64,000 bases of DNA from the NCBI GenBank assembly GCA_964017045.1, contig OZ024795.1, forward strand, positions 52,925,350 to 52,989,349, in the 5' to 3' direction. Both the position numbers and the translations under genes were made by a program. The stretch is from Omphiscola glabra. Its lineage: Eukaryota; Mollusca; Gastropoda; Lymnaeidae. Positions 51,001-58,516 of this stretch are shown in pieces. Every line of letters begins with the position of its first letter. The first letter of the stretch is position 1. The notes beneath the pieces were generated by a model. It searched no databases. It was not told the DNA's origin and saw only the letters and a list, made by a program, of their open reading frames with translations.

Positions 51001-52219
51001 TTCCAGTGGCTTTAATACTTAAATAAACAAGAAATCCCCTCTCAACTTCCACGTAGGATGAGACTATCAGCTGATTATTAGTTATATCTGCAATAACTGG
51101 AGCGTAACCATCTGCAAAGAAAAGTATCATGCAGGTAATCTTTATGTACAAAAAATTAACTAAGAATTTAGACAAAAATACTTTTTATAAAACTTTATAG
51201 AACTAAATCAATTGGCAAACAATAGGGTAAATATGAACTCAAGGTATTAAAATAGCACTGGTATCGGCTATGTAACTATTATATTATTTTATAAATGGAG
51301 AGAGTGGGTCATTCTGAATCAATTTTAACATATAACAAACTTCAGAATTAAACAAGGTCATGTCATAGGGTCTGGGGTTGGAGGCATGCTGGAGTTACCA
51401 TCAATTCCAACATGTGATCTTAACCTTTACCTTAACCTATATTAAAGTGTTCATTACCTTAAATGAGATCTAAACCTATTTTTAAGAGTACACTACCTTA
51501 AAGATGTAACATAATATATATTAAATAAAGTCTGTATTCAGCTGATTTGTCTAATTTGCTGTAAGTAAATCTCTAATCTATAACAGGGTTTCCATAAAAA
51601 AAAAATTCTTCTGTGTCAGCGTGAAATGATTATTTGTATTCTTCTGCTTCATGACCCACAATTCTGTATCATTTATATTAACCCATGACCTATAGGTAAT
51701 ATGACCCATATGTAATACAAATAGATTTAAATGTCAAAAAAGGCTTACATATATGCTAAAAGAGAACCATTTTTAATTTAGTTAAATACAACTGAATTAT
51801 GGTAACTAATTTATTACACAGAAGACAGATGTTTTTCTTCGTTCTTATATATTTTAGGTTTTCTATATTTATTGACATGTGTATACATTAGCAAGACAAA
51901 TGGCATTAGAAATGTTATCACTGTCACCTTTTCAACAAAAAACAAAAACTCCCCCTTAAAAAACACTTATGTTTTCAACTTTATTTTTAAAAATAAAATG
52001 AACTATAACAATAAAATGAACTATAACAATAAAATGAACTATAACAATAAAATGAATTATAACAATAAAATGAACTATAACAATAAAATGAACTATAACA
52101 ATAAAATGAACAATAATATGAACTATAAATTGTTGGAAACCTTGAGCTTTTGTTAATCCCCAAGACACAGCCACCAGAAGAAAGGTAAGTTCCCATCTAG
52201 TGATGTGTTCTGTAGTCAT
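19364..52219 (-). CDS. sdk: Sidekick, Ig/FN3 homophilic adhesion receptor
   Basis: Sidekick proteins mediate homophilic adhesion at synapses and epithelial tricellular junctions. Coding exons, 5' to 3': 52141-52219; 50827-51111; 50211-50501; 49281-49383; 47013-47224; 46236-46389; 45982-46109; 43949-44065; 43533-43685; 43221-43360; 42716-42863; 42430-42570; 41958-42146; 40683-40810; 40142-40377; 39206-39459; 38893-38991; 38607-38801; 36865-36980; 36502-36756; 35832-36114; 35025-35140; 33817-34003; 33347-33646; 30850-31048; 30545-30648; 29116-29186; 26873-27098 or 27975-28203; 25863-25978; 25561-25750; 23223-23357; 22568-22729; 22217-22342; 21853-22029; 21443-21574; 20896-21085; 20587-20743; 19364-19690. 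All phases agree, and the total of 6621 bp is 2206 codons plus stop. A signal peptide, 6 Ig, 13 FN3, one TM helix and a C-terminal GFSSFV match Sidekick exactly in order and number, and the length is close to vertebrate SDK1/2. Confidence 0.97.
21443..21574 (-). CDS. sdk: sdk exon 35: transmembrane segment
   Basis: The exon encodes a juxtamembrane sequence FHTQWW, then about 24 hydrophobic residues ([20 protein letters not shown] and onward), then a basic stop-transfer stretch ERRRKKGR. The topology is type I. It joins FN3-13 through a split ATG codon and the tail through a split CGG codon. Confidence 0.95.
21853..25978 (-). CDS. sdk: sdk exons 29-34: FN3 domains 11-13
   Basis: FN3-11 uses 25863-25978 and 25561-25750, FN3-12 uses 23223-23357 and 22568-22729, and FN3-13 uses 22217-22342 and 21853-22029 (about residues 1637-1938). 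Signatures include [32 protein letters not shown] and [10 protein letters not shown]. Outer borders are all phase 1. A piggyBac relic (23441-24522) lies in the 2.2-kb intron between FN3-11 and FN3-12. Confidence 0.94.
23441..24522 (+). mobile_element. Degenerate piggyBac-like transposon in an sdk intron
   Basis: The ends are inverted: CTCTTTCCGTGCCA on the left and TGGCATGGAAAGAG on the right. A TTAA follows the right end (24523-24526), and a mutated TGAA precedes the left. Subterminal inverted copies of CACGTTTGTGCCA occur near both ends. Between them a plus-strand reading from about 23684 starts [16 protein letters not shown], then after a stop continues with an acidic [20 protein letters not shown] stretch, like the N-terminus of piggyBac transposases. 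The rest of the transposase is missing, so this copy is non-autonomous. Confidence 0.7.
25180..25484. mobile_element. Probable hAT-like MITE, about 305 bp
   Basis: The ends CAGGGGTGTGCAACC and the inverted GGTTGTCCACTCCTG match imperfectly. No 8-bp target duplication is visible, so the boundaries are uncertain. It lies between sdk FN3-11 and FN3-12. Confidence 0.45.
26873..29186 (-). CDS. sdk: sdk FN3-10 with two alternative second-half exons
   Basis: Exon 27 (29116-29186) encodes the first strands, ending KISWE in phase 0. Two downstream exons can each finish the domain. Exon B is 27975-28203 (229 bp; [30 protein letters not shown]). Exon A is 26873-27098 (226 bp; [31 protein letters not shown]). 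Both start in phase 0, both end with a single G that completes GCA in exon 29, and both are fully open. Including both would shift the frame; including neither would lose most of the domain. The proteins are clearly homologous but diverged. Confidence 0.88.
30545..35140 (-). CDS. sdk: sdk exons 22-26: FN3 domains 7-9
   Basis: FN3-7 uses 35025-35140 and 33817-34003. FN3-8 is a single exon, 33347-33646. FN3-9 uses 30850-31048 and 30545-30648. For the last exon the acceptor CTCCAG|GCTTC was chosen over an upstream CAG because only it restores the frame, giving TYTVKG followed by [11 protein letters not shown]. Two LINE copies lie in the intron between FN3-8 and FN3-9. Confidence 0.92.
31285..32060 (-). 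mobile_element. LINE fragment, reverse transcriptase C-terminal part, decayed
   Basis: Minus-strand reading in broken frames gives pieces typical of LINE ORF2 downstream of the RT active site: [34 protein letters not shown] and WERKVF. It is truncated and frameshifted, and lies in the sdk intron between FN3-8 and FN3-9, in the same orientation as sdk. Confidence 0.6.
32420..33225 (-). mobile_element. LINE fragment, RT C-terminus with zinc-finger end
   Basis: A 140-codon minus-strand frame (32538-32960) reads [12 protein letters not shown], then [14 protein letters not shown], then [12 protein letters not shown], and ends with a C-terminal zinc finger ([17 protein letters not shown]). Upstream, after a frame break, come ARLKKRVW and [15 protein letters not shown]. 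All are hallmarks of a non-LTR retrotransposon ORF2 end. It is 5'-truncated and in an sdk intron. It should not be annotated as a host gene. Confidence 0.88.
34183..34752. mobile_element. 570-bp terminal-inverted-repeat DNA element
   Basis: The left end GAGTAAATTGCCCC and the inverted right end GGGGCAAGTTACTC are complementary with one mismatch. The similarity extends inward to TGCAACCA. No transposase remains. The target duplication could not be fixed, so the superfamily is unknown. It is in the intron inside FN3-7. Confidence 0.65.
35832..38991 (-). CDS. sdk: sdk exons 17-21: FN3 domains 4-6
   Basis: FN3-4 uses 38893-38991 and 38607-38801 (about 920-1017). FN3-5 and FN3-6 use 36865-36980, 36502-36756 and 35832-36114 (about 1018-1235), and again one exon bridges two domains. 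Signatures include [19 protein letters not shown] and [15 protein letters not shown] fragment (37145-37559) sits in the intron between FN3-4 and FN3-5. Confidence 0.93.
37145..37559 (+). mobile_element. LINE fragment, ORF2 C-terminus
   Basis: The plus-strand frame encodes [23 protein letters not shown], then after a break [29 protein letters not shown] and [11 protein letters not shown] before a stop. This is the common C-terminal end of CR1/RTE-like non-LTR elements. It lies antisense in an sdk intron. Confidence 0.75.
39206..42570 (-). CDS. sdk: sdk exons 12-16: FN3 domains 1-3
   Basis: Exons 42430-42570 and 41958-42146 encode FN3-1 (about 604-713). Exons 40683-40810, 40142-40377 and 39206-39459 encode FN3-2 and FN3-3 (about 714-919). 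Typical signatures are [21 protein letters not shown] and YRVRITAYN. The end of FN3-2 and the start of FN3-3 share one exon (40142-40377), so the usual intron at the domain border is absent there. Confidence 0.93.
42716..43360 (-). CDS. sdk: sdk exons 10-11: Ig6
   Basis: Exons 43221-43360 and 42716-42863, about residues 508-603. Cysteines are in LLDCGVK and YECVV, and the tryptophans are in TWSWSF. The internal join is phase 0. This is the last Ig domain before the FN3 array. Confidence 0.92.
43533..44065 (-). CDS. sdk: sdk exons 8-9: Ig5
   Basis: Exons 43949-44065 and 43533-43685, about residues 418-507. Cysteines are in FTCKVKG and YTCVAVN, and the tryptophan is in VYWTK. The 3' border best fits a GC donor (ATAG|GCATGT) because it keeps the usual phase 1 end of an Ig domain; a GTAATA donor paired with an unusual downstream acceptor is the alternative. 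Confidence 0.88.
44159..44339. mobile_element. hAT-type MITE, about 181 bp
   Basis: The ends CAGAGACGTAGCTAA and the inverted TTAGCTACGCCTCTG are nearly perfect inverted repeats. GC-rich blocks (GGCGCCCAGGGAC, GGGGCACAGGGAC) lie inside. No clear target duplication is seen. It shares termini with the copies at 45700 and 52506. Confidence 0.75.
45700..45851. mobile_element. hAT-type MITE, 152 bp, perfect 8-bp duplication
   Basis: The element starts CAGAGGCGTAAC and ends GTTACGCCTCTG. GTTGTAAG occurs directly on both sides (45692-45699 and 45852-45859), a perfect 8-bp target-site duplication. A second GC-rich fragment ending CTATGCCCCTG follows at about 45860-45935 and may be part of another copy. 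Confidence 0.9.
45982..46389 (-). CDS. sdk: sdk exons 6-7: Ig4
   Basis: Exons 46236-46389 and 45982-46109, about residues 324-417. Cysteines are in ITCSALG and VYQCIG, and the tryptophan is in LNWYF. The codon AGA spans the internal join, and the 3' border is phase 1. Confidence 0.93.
46536..46650. repeat. 23-bp tandem repeat, about 5 copies
   Basis: The unit contains AAAGTCATAAGATCACGCCA. A looser version with AGAGCACCCCC precedes it from about 46440. It lies in the intron between Ig3 and Ig4 of sdk. Confidence 0.9.
47013..49383 (-). CDS. sdk: sdk exons 4-5: Ig3
   Basis: Ig3 is split into 49281-49383 and 47013-47224, about residues 219-323. Both cysteines (FECVING, YECQG) and the tryptophan (IIWY) are present. 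The 2.1-kb intron between the halves holds two degraded LINE fragments in the opposite orientation to sdk. Confidence 0.92.
47275..47660 (+). mobile_element. LINE tail, ORF2 C-terminus
   Basis: The plus strand reads [13 protein letters not shown], then [14 protein letters not shown], then [14 protein letters not shown], a standard LINE ORF2 end. It is antisense to sdk in the intron that splits Ig3. The next fragment (47800-49250) starts with an N-terminal part, so these are two insertions. Confidence 0.8.
47800..49250 (+). mobile_element. Degenerate LINE copy with endonuclease start and RT
   Basis: From about 48000 the plus strand reads [13 protein letters not shown], like the start of a LINE endonuclease, and, after a frame break, AAEMRAY. 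Later come [20 protein letters not shown], a [12 protein letters not shown] box (48905-48970), DQIAT and [12 protein letters not shown], and finally [19 protein letters not shown] with the RT catalytic FADD. Many stops and deletions make it inactive. A 55-bp tandem expansion interrupts it. Confidence 0.78.
48108..48334. repeat. 55-bp tandem repeat, 4 copies, inside a LINE relic
   Basis: The unit contains TTGCAACAAGGTTTTAGGAC followed by ACCAGTGAAGCACAAAGAA. It sits where the endonuclease-coding part of the LINE would continue, so it arose by local duplication of LINE sequence. Confidence 0.9.
50211..51111 (-). CDS. sdk: sdk exons 2-3: Ig1 and Ig2
   Basis: Each domain is a single exon with phase 1 borders (50827-51111, about residues 27-121; 50211-50501, about residues 122-218). 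In known Sidekicks the first four Ig domains form the homophilic contact. Ig1 has the F-strand GVYRCIVS cysteine, but the B-strand position reads LVYLSIKA with no cysteine. In Ig2 both canonical positions lack cysteine (FALLQLPN and QFNVQLDH). A core tryptophan is present in both (YVW, ITW). The domains are otherwise open and well spliced, so this is not obvious decay. Confidence 0.9.
51993..52127. repeat. 18-bp tandem repeat next to sdk exon 1
   Basis: The unit AATAAAATGAACTATAAC repeats about 7 times. It ends some 13 bp from the exon 1 donor (GT at 52139-52140). Because the period is a multiple of three, open frames appear on both strands; they are artefacts, except for the true signal-peptide codons at 52141-52219. 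Confidence 0.95.
52141..52219 (-). CDS. sdk: sdk exon 1: start codon and signal peptide
   Basis: ATG at 52217-52219 opens 26 codons with a hydrophobic core ([12 protein letters not shown]) ending near TKAQ, a good signal peptide. The donor is CAAG|GTTTCC. The leftover G joins AT of the exon at 51111 to give D, so the phase fits. A pyrimidine-rich acceptor ending CTTCAG lies at about 52269-52274, so this exon probably carries some 49 bp of 5' UTR, with further leader exons upstream. Confidence 0.9.
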
Positions 52220-52505
52220 ATTTTAGACTAAGCCTGTGACCCAATTATGCCATCAGTCTGGTCAATCTCTGAAGATAAAGGTAAGCAAAGAGAACTGTAG
52301 TCATATCTAAATATCTTTAGACATCTGAACATAGCCTATGACATAGGGTAAAAAGGACAATTTTCACAGATTTTGTTTTGTGTTATTATGATAAAGCAGT
52401 CCAAGTTGCTGTGTTTTCCTAAGTTCTGAAAGCTGAGGACACAGTAGTTCAGAACTTTCTCCTTTAACTGCACTTATGTTAAGGTTCTTGTCCTTTGGTC
52501 TTAAC

Positions 52506-52689
52506 CAGAGATGTAGCTCGGGGGGGGGGGGGCAGAGGCCCCAGGGCACCATACTAGTGGGGCCACCAAAATGGACATTGATGGAATTTTTTTTAATGAG
52601 AATACTGAATTTTAATGTGTTAAGAAGTTAACTGTGGCATAAAAATGAATCCTGTCCCCAGGGGCCAGGCGCCTCTAATTACGTCTCTG
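52506..52689. mobile_element. hAT-type MITE, about 184 bp
   Basis: The left end is CAGAGATGTAGCTCGGGG and the inverted right end is CTAATTACGTCTCTG. The flanks GTCTTAAC (52498-52505) and GTCTTTTA (52690-52697) look like a decayed 8-bp duplication. It lies just upstream of the sdk start exon. Confidence 0.7.
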
Positions 52690-53529
52690 GTCTTTTACAA
52701 CTAAAAAATTGTCATTGCATTTTTTGGGATGGAAGGTGTTCAAAAATCTATGAATCACTTTAATCATTTAATAATATGGTAAAAACAAGTACAATAATTC
52801 AAGGGAGACCATTTTTAAATATTCTTAGTTAATGCCATCCCACAATGGCCCACATTAATTTCTCTCCACTCTCAATTTCATTTTAAGACCAAAAGTAAGT
52901 GTGAAATCAGCTTTATGAGTTTTCTGTTATTCTTTGTATAGCCATAGCATTATACTCAACTACTTAATTGTAGCCTACAAATTATAAAAGGTGAAATCTG
53001 AAAATTGTCAATGATTGTTGGAGAAAAGTTAAATTAAATATGGATGACATAATTGTCATGATAAGTACTGAACTGACTCTGACATAATATTTATAAGTCA
53101 TAATTATAATGGTGTAGTGTAGAATGGTTGTATTAAAACTTAAATTTGCCAACATATAGAGTATAGAGATTTATGTTGTGCCATCAAAGTTCTTTGTCTG
53201 GTATTCTGGGAATGTTAAATTTTAGTTGACCGGTCAGTTGCTTACAAATTATTTGTATTGAATATTATACCAAACGAAAAAGTCCATTCAAACATTGAAC
53301 TTTATCAATCAGACTTCATGAGAGCTCTGATGAGTCTGAGAAGAGATCGGCACAAAAGATTAAATATCAATAAAAAATATTACTGTATCCAGTAGAGTGT
53401 GCGGAATGGATTATGCATTGGACTCATTGGTCATTGGTAGAGACACTACGAATCAACTCTATTCTAGAAACTTCACAATATGAAAAGCAACTGTAGATAT
53501 TTGTAGGCTACTACGTCTAGTGATTGGTC

Positions 53530-54070
53530 GTTGGTCGGAAGTTGACATAATCCGCCATTTTGTAGCTAAAGATCACATAACAATATGAAAAGCAGACGTG
53601 AAATGAAAGAAAAAGCTACAAAACCCGCTGGACATTATTATCCGTCAACACATCCGCTGGTCAATCGATCGTGCTGCTACACAAGACCGAGTTAAGCCGA
53701 TACGTTTGGATGTCTTCTATCAAGTGTCACATACCGTCATTTAAAATGTAAACTTACTATTTCCGCATTCTTCCGACTCTATCTGTTTATGATTTTTACT
53801 TTCAAACATCCCAGTTTACGCCTGACGTATCCCACTGTAACGGTGACACAGGTGGGCCTCTCGTCAAAGTTCGGGTGCGTACGATACGAGTTCGCGACAG
53901 GCACGTGACGGCAATGACATTCCTGATTGGTTGATATGAATAGAATGAAAGGTAGAACTAGCGTGGGAATAAGTTTGTTTGACGCATTGTCTAGTAGGAA
54001 AGATAGGGCTTAATTTGTACGCATTATTTATCGCGTACACTGCAAATAGTAATGCACCTATCATAGTGAC
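53530..54070 (-). promoter_or_regulatory. CpG-richer patch, candidate sdk promoter or leader exon
   Basis: In otherwise AT-rich, CpG-poor DNA this stretch has many CpGs (for example AAGTTCGGGTGCGTACGATA and GAGTTCGCGACAGGCACGTG). It lies 1.3-1.8 kb upstream of the sdk start codon. A non-coding first exon is expected because exon 1 seems to have an upstream acceptor. No TATA box or start site could be identified. Confidence 0.3.
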
Positions 54071-54439
54071 TGCAATTTTAAGCTTAAGGCGTCAGTTATA
54101 TATATATATCAGTAGATATGTCTTTTGTTCAGCCACGCTTGAAGATTTAAATTACCGTACGCGTAGGCTACCCATCTTTTATTTTGGACGTAAACAATTT
54201 CAATTAGTTTTACAAAACAATTTTATCAAACCAAAACGCTATTAGAAGAAACTTTAAATTGTAGGGCTACATGATATCTAATAAATGAACATGGAAAAAC
54301 ACTTGAACATGGTTTTAATTATTTAGCCTGGCAAATTTTTAGTGGGCTATAATAATAATTGGAGCCAATTATCTTATGGGGGCGGTGTACGACTCTTCGA
54401 ACGAGAGAAACAAAGCTGCGATGTGATTCAAGCTTGAAT

Positions 54440-55011
54440 ATATGGATAAGTGAACACTTTCATTGGATAAGTGAACACTTTCATTGGATAAATGAACACT
54501 TTCATTGGATAAGTGAACACTTTCATTGGATAAATGAACACTTTCATTGGATAAGTGAACACTTTCATTGGATAAGTGAACACTTTCATTGGATAAGTGA
54601 ACACTTTCATTGGATAAGTGAACACTTTCATTGGATAAGTGAACACTTTCATTGGATAAATGAACACTTTCATTGGATAAGTGAACACTTTCATTGGATA
54701 GATGAACACTTTCATTGGATAAGTGAACACTTTCATTGGATAAATGAACACTTTCATTGGATAAATGAACACTTTCATTGGATAAATGAACACTTTCATT
54801 GGATAAATGAACACTTTCATTGGATAGATGAACACTTTCATTGGATAGATGAACACTTTCATTGGATAAATGAACACTTTCATTGGATAAATGAACACTT
54901 TCATTGGATAAATGAACACTTTCATTGGATAAATGAACACTTTCATTGGATAAATGAAATAAATGAGCACTTTCATTGGATAAATGAACACTTTCATTGG
55001 ATAAATGAATG
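54440..55011. repeat. 21-bp tandem array, about 27 copies
   Basis: The unit TGGATAAGTGAACACTTTCAT (written as TGGATAARTGAACACTTTCA plus T) differs mainly at the AAG/AAA/AGA site. It contains the near-palindrome AGTG(A)ACACT. Having a period of 21, it stays open in several frames on both strands (heptapeptides NEHFHWI and SVHLSNE), but no splice or start context supports a protein. Confidence 0.95.
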
Positions 55012-55019
55012 ATTTCATT

Positions 55020-55549
55020 CGGTATCATCTAGAAAAACGTTTCCTAAATGCCGGGTCACGGAATATTGGCCACGTCACAGACCTTGTGATTCAGTGACAT
55101 GAATATTGGTGAGCTCATACAGGAGAGTTTTAAAGTAGTTGGTGGGGAGGGGGGCTATCTTTTCATTAAAGCATATTCCCTGGTGTACAGTGGTTTCAAT
55201 GCTCCAACAACGCCAGTGACCCCACTGTTAATGTGGAAAGCACCAACTCACTTCTCTAACTGCAAAGTACTTTAATCGCCAGAACAATGGACGGACTGAT
55301 AACAATGGTCGGTGCCCTCCCAGAAATATAGGCCTGCCCTATCGGGCAACCAGACTTCTCGAGAGGCGAGAAGATAATTACCGGTGCCTGCCGCGAACTT
55401 TAGAGTTCCTGTGATGATTATTTCCCATGTTTTCTGCTGCCATCTGATGGAGCAGAAGCCAGGGTGGAGTGAGAAGAACCGAAAGACCTTTTGGCCTAAT
55501 AAATAGGCCATGGAGGAAGGGAAGGGGCGACAGAGAGAGAGAGAGAGCA

Positions 55550-55582
<33 letters not shown>

Positions 55583-55747
55583 AAGAGAGAGAAAGAGAAA
55601 GAAAGAGAGAGAAGACGTGGTTGAAAATGACATAGTTAGCCAAGTTTTGTGGGCAGCCAAGTGCTGGAGACAGCCATAAGCTAATGGAATGATTTACTCT
55701 GCATTTCTCCAAAACATCCCTTATGTGGTGTGACGAGCGAAGTTTGA
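55020..55747. other. Intergenic stretch with GA/TA simple repeats
   Basis: No gene is visible. Positions about 55530-55610 are a GA-rich run broken by (TA)n. Confidence 0.6.
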
Positions 55748-55912
55748 TATTGTAGTATAATACCAGTGTGTTGTAAGATGAAGAAAGGTATATTGTAGTA
55801 TAATACCAGTGTGTTGTAAGATGAAGAAAGGTATATTGTAGTATAATACCAGTGTGTTGTAAGATGAAGAAAGGTATATTGTAGTATAATACCAGTGTGT
55901 TGTAAGATGAAA
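55748..55912. repeat. 43-bp tandem repeat, about 4 copies
   Basis: The unit begins TATTGTAGTATAATACCAGT. Copies are nearly identical. It is intergenic, upstream of sdk. Confidence 0.95.
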
Positions 55913-56727
55913 ACGGTTTAAAACCACTGAATTCTAATTTATATCTCCATTAACAGTGGAAGGCGGCGAATTTGGATATAACGAGGTCGTGGCAAGGCCT
56001 CCGACATTTCGCATATGACATTTGTGTTCAATTGCGTGTAAAATAATATAAAACATATGCAGTGGCATAGGAAGGGGGGCGAGAAATAGGGGGGGGGTGG
56101 GTCCGCCCCGTGTGACACTTTTCGTTTCGTTCTTTGCATAGAAGGGCTGGATTTTCCACCAACTGTCGAGATTTTTTTTTCGTGGAAGTAGGGCGGCTAT
56201 ATTCTCACCCCGCCCCGGGCGGCACTAACACTAGTTAAGACGCTGCTATCACCACAATCATTAAATTAGCTAAAATTAGTCCAAATTCACATCGCTCACT
56301 AATCGCAACAATTTAAATTTGTAGGTTCCTTGCCTATTTTACTAATTAAAATTAAATTCCCAACGCTATTCGCACGGAATATTGTAAAACCCCTCATTAA
56401 AGCTATCCGATGTATGGACCCCAGTTATCGCGAGGTTTCACTGTACCAGATTTCTTACTCAAGTGCTCAATGCAAAAACTGTGTGCAGAGAACTGATTTT
56501 AAAAAAAAAAAAAAATTGTTTCAGATTAGGAAATGAACTTTCTCCTTCAAGTTACCCTTAAAGATTTTCCTTTATAATTCAGAGAGAGAGAGAGACTAAG
56601 AGAGAGAGAGAGAGAGAGAGTGAGAGAAAGAGATAGAGAGATTCAGAGAGAGAATGAGAGAAATAGAGTCTCAAAATGTTCACCATTAACCCTCGTATAG
56701 CTTATTATGAATACCTGTTATTCTACA
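55913..56727. other. Intergenic stretch with a GC-rich block and GA repeats
   Basis: No gene is seen. A GC-rich block (about 56060-56235) begins CAGTGGCATAGG and may be a decayed MITE, but its other end does not match. A GA-rich simple repeat covers about 56580-56670. Confidence 0.5.
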
Positions 56728-57228
56728 GATCTAGGTTGTTGTGATATTTACAGTCAGCAAGTCATAACATTGCACATGTACATTTAGTGTACATATCTAT
56801 ATTGTTGTGATATGTACTGGCTATTTTCAACAAGTCACAACATTGCACATGTACATTTAGTGTACAGATCTATATTGTTGTGATATGTAGGCTACTGGCT
56901 ATTGTCAGCAAGTCATAACATTACACATGTACATTTAGTGTACAGATCTATATTGTTGTGATATGTACTGGCTAATGTCAGCAAGTCATAACATTGCACA
57001 TGTACATTTAGTGTACAGATGTATATTGTTGTGATATGTACTGGCTATTGTCAGCAAGTCATAACATTGCACATGTACATTTAGTGTACAGATGTATATT
57101 GTTGTGATATGTACTGGCTATTTTCAGCAAGTCATAACATGCATATTTAGTCTACAGATCTAGGTTGTTGTGATGTTTACTGGCTATTGTCATCGTCTTA
57201 ACATGCACATTTAGTCTACAGATCTAGA
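56728..57228. repeat. 73-bp tandem repeat, about 7 copies
   Basis: The unit contains GATCTATATTGTTGTGATAT and CACATGTACATTTAGTGTAC. It abuts the duplicated sdk segment, so the array border may mark the duplication breakpoint. Confidence 0.93.
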
Positions 57229-57665
57229 TCACACTATATACAATATAAATTTCTTGAAAATAACCTGTATAATTCAAAGTTATTTAGAGTTATACCGTAA
57301 CCTTATCAATTTGTCGTTGAGTGAATCAAGTGGCACAGATTGCCATGTAATCTGTACCTGAGTGGAATCAAGTGGCAGAGATTGCCATGTAATCTGCACC
57401 AGAGTTGAATCAAGTGGCAGAGATTGCCATGTAATCTGCACCTGAGTTGAATCAAGTGGCAGAGATTGCCATGTAAGCTGCACCTGAGTTGAACTTGTGT
57501 TAAGCATCTGAGCATTCAATGGGGCAGCAAATGGTGCTTTAAAAAAAAGAATTGTTAAAGATATATTTATTAATATTAGTTTCAAATGTCTTTAATGCAC
57601 CATTTATAAACTATTCAATTTAAAAAAATATATTTGTGTTAAAAAAAGGTCTCCACTTTTTATGC

Positions 57666-57935
57666 CTGTATACAGTATGCCTGTATGTTGTTCACTTTTT
57701 TATAAATTAAGTATATGCCTGTATGTTGTTCACTTTTTTATAAATTAAGTATATCCCTGTATGTTGTTCACTTTTTTATAAATTAAGAATATGCCTATAT
57801 GTTGTTCACTTTTTTATAAATTAAGTATATGCCTATATGTTGTCCACTTTTTTATAAATTAAGTATATGCCTGTATGTTGTTCACTTTTTTATAAATTAA
57901 GAATATGCCTATATTATGTTGTTCACTTTTTAAAA
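57666..57935. repeat. 38-bp tandem repeat, about 7 copies
   Basis: The unit contains GTATATGCCTGTATGTTGTT followed by CACTTTTTTATAAATTAA. It lies inside the duplicated segment, in the copied intron, and is absent from the corresponding place in sdk, so it expanded after duplication. Confidence 0.93.
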
Positions 57936-58410
57936 GATTAAAGTAAGTATTGTCAGTTTAAACAATTAAAATATAGACGTACTTCACAATGAAAATATAT
58001 CTACACTGGTCACTGTAAATGTAAGTAACTGAAGTTCAGAAAACCTTAACTGAAGTTCAGAAAACCTAATTACTAATACCATCAGAAAACCCAATACCAT
58101 CAGAAAAGATACTTTTGTTTGAGATAGCTTAAATCTGTCACTTATGTGACTTTGCTCAACTAGTTATTTCTCTTTCTCTGGGATAACTTAAAAAAATTCA
58201 TTGTAATAATAAATCTAATTTCATTTTTTAACTACGAATTTTGAAATATGGACAGCTATAAATTATGATAAAATATATAAATAAAAAGCAAAATATGGTT
58301 ATAAATATAACACAGAAAAAACACTTAAGGTGCTACCGTATACAAAAATGGTGATTCTTAAAAATTTGGATGAAATGAAAGATAATTATATGTCAATAAA
58401 TGTGGTTTTA

Positions 58411-58516
58411 ATGTAGTACTTATTATATAAACTTGTAAGTGCATTTAATGTTGTGCTTATTATATAAACTTTTAAGTGCATTTAATGTAGTACTTATTAT
58501 ATAACTTTGTAAGTGC
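58411..58516. repeat. 37-bp tandem repeat, about 3 copies
   Basis: The unit begins ATGTAGTACTTATTATATAA, with copies at 58411, 58448 and 58485. It is within the duplicated sdk segment. Confidence 0.9.

Noticed and set aside
51872..52219. Open frames on both strands across the 18-bp array
   Set aside because: Repeat artefacts. Only the minus-strand codons at 52141-52219 are real (sdk signal peptide); the rest of that frame is intron.
19364..52219. Dscam, L1CAM/neuroglian, or DCC/neogenin as identity of the large receptor
   Set aside because: Domain counts (6 Ig plus 13 FN3) and the GFSSFV end fit only Sidekick among these families.
54359..55028. Open frames of about 200 codons on both strands
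   Set aside because: A 21-bp period keeps several frames open at once; the heptapeptides have no known fold and no gene context.
56064..56235. Another hAT MITE starting CAGTGGCATAGG
   Set aside because: The other end (TTAAGACGCTG) does not form a clear inverted repeat, and no 8-bp duplication is visible.
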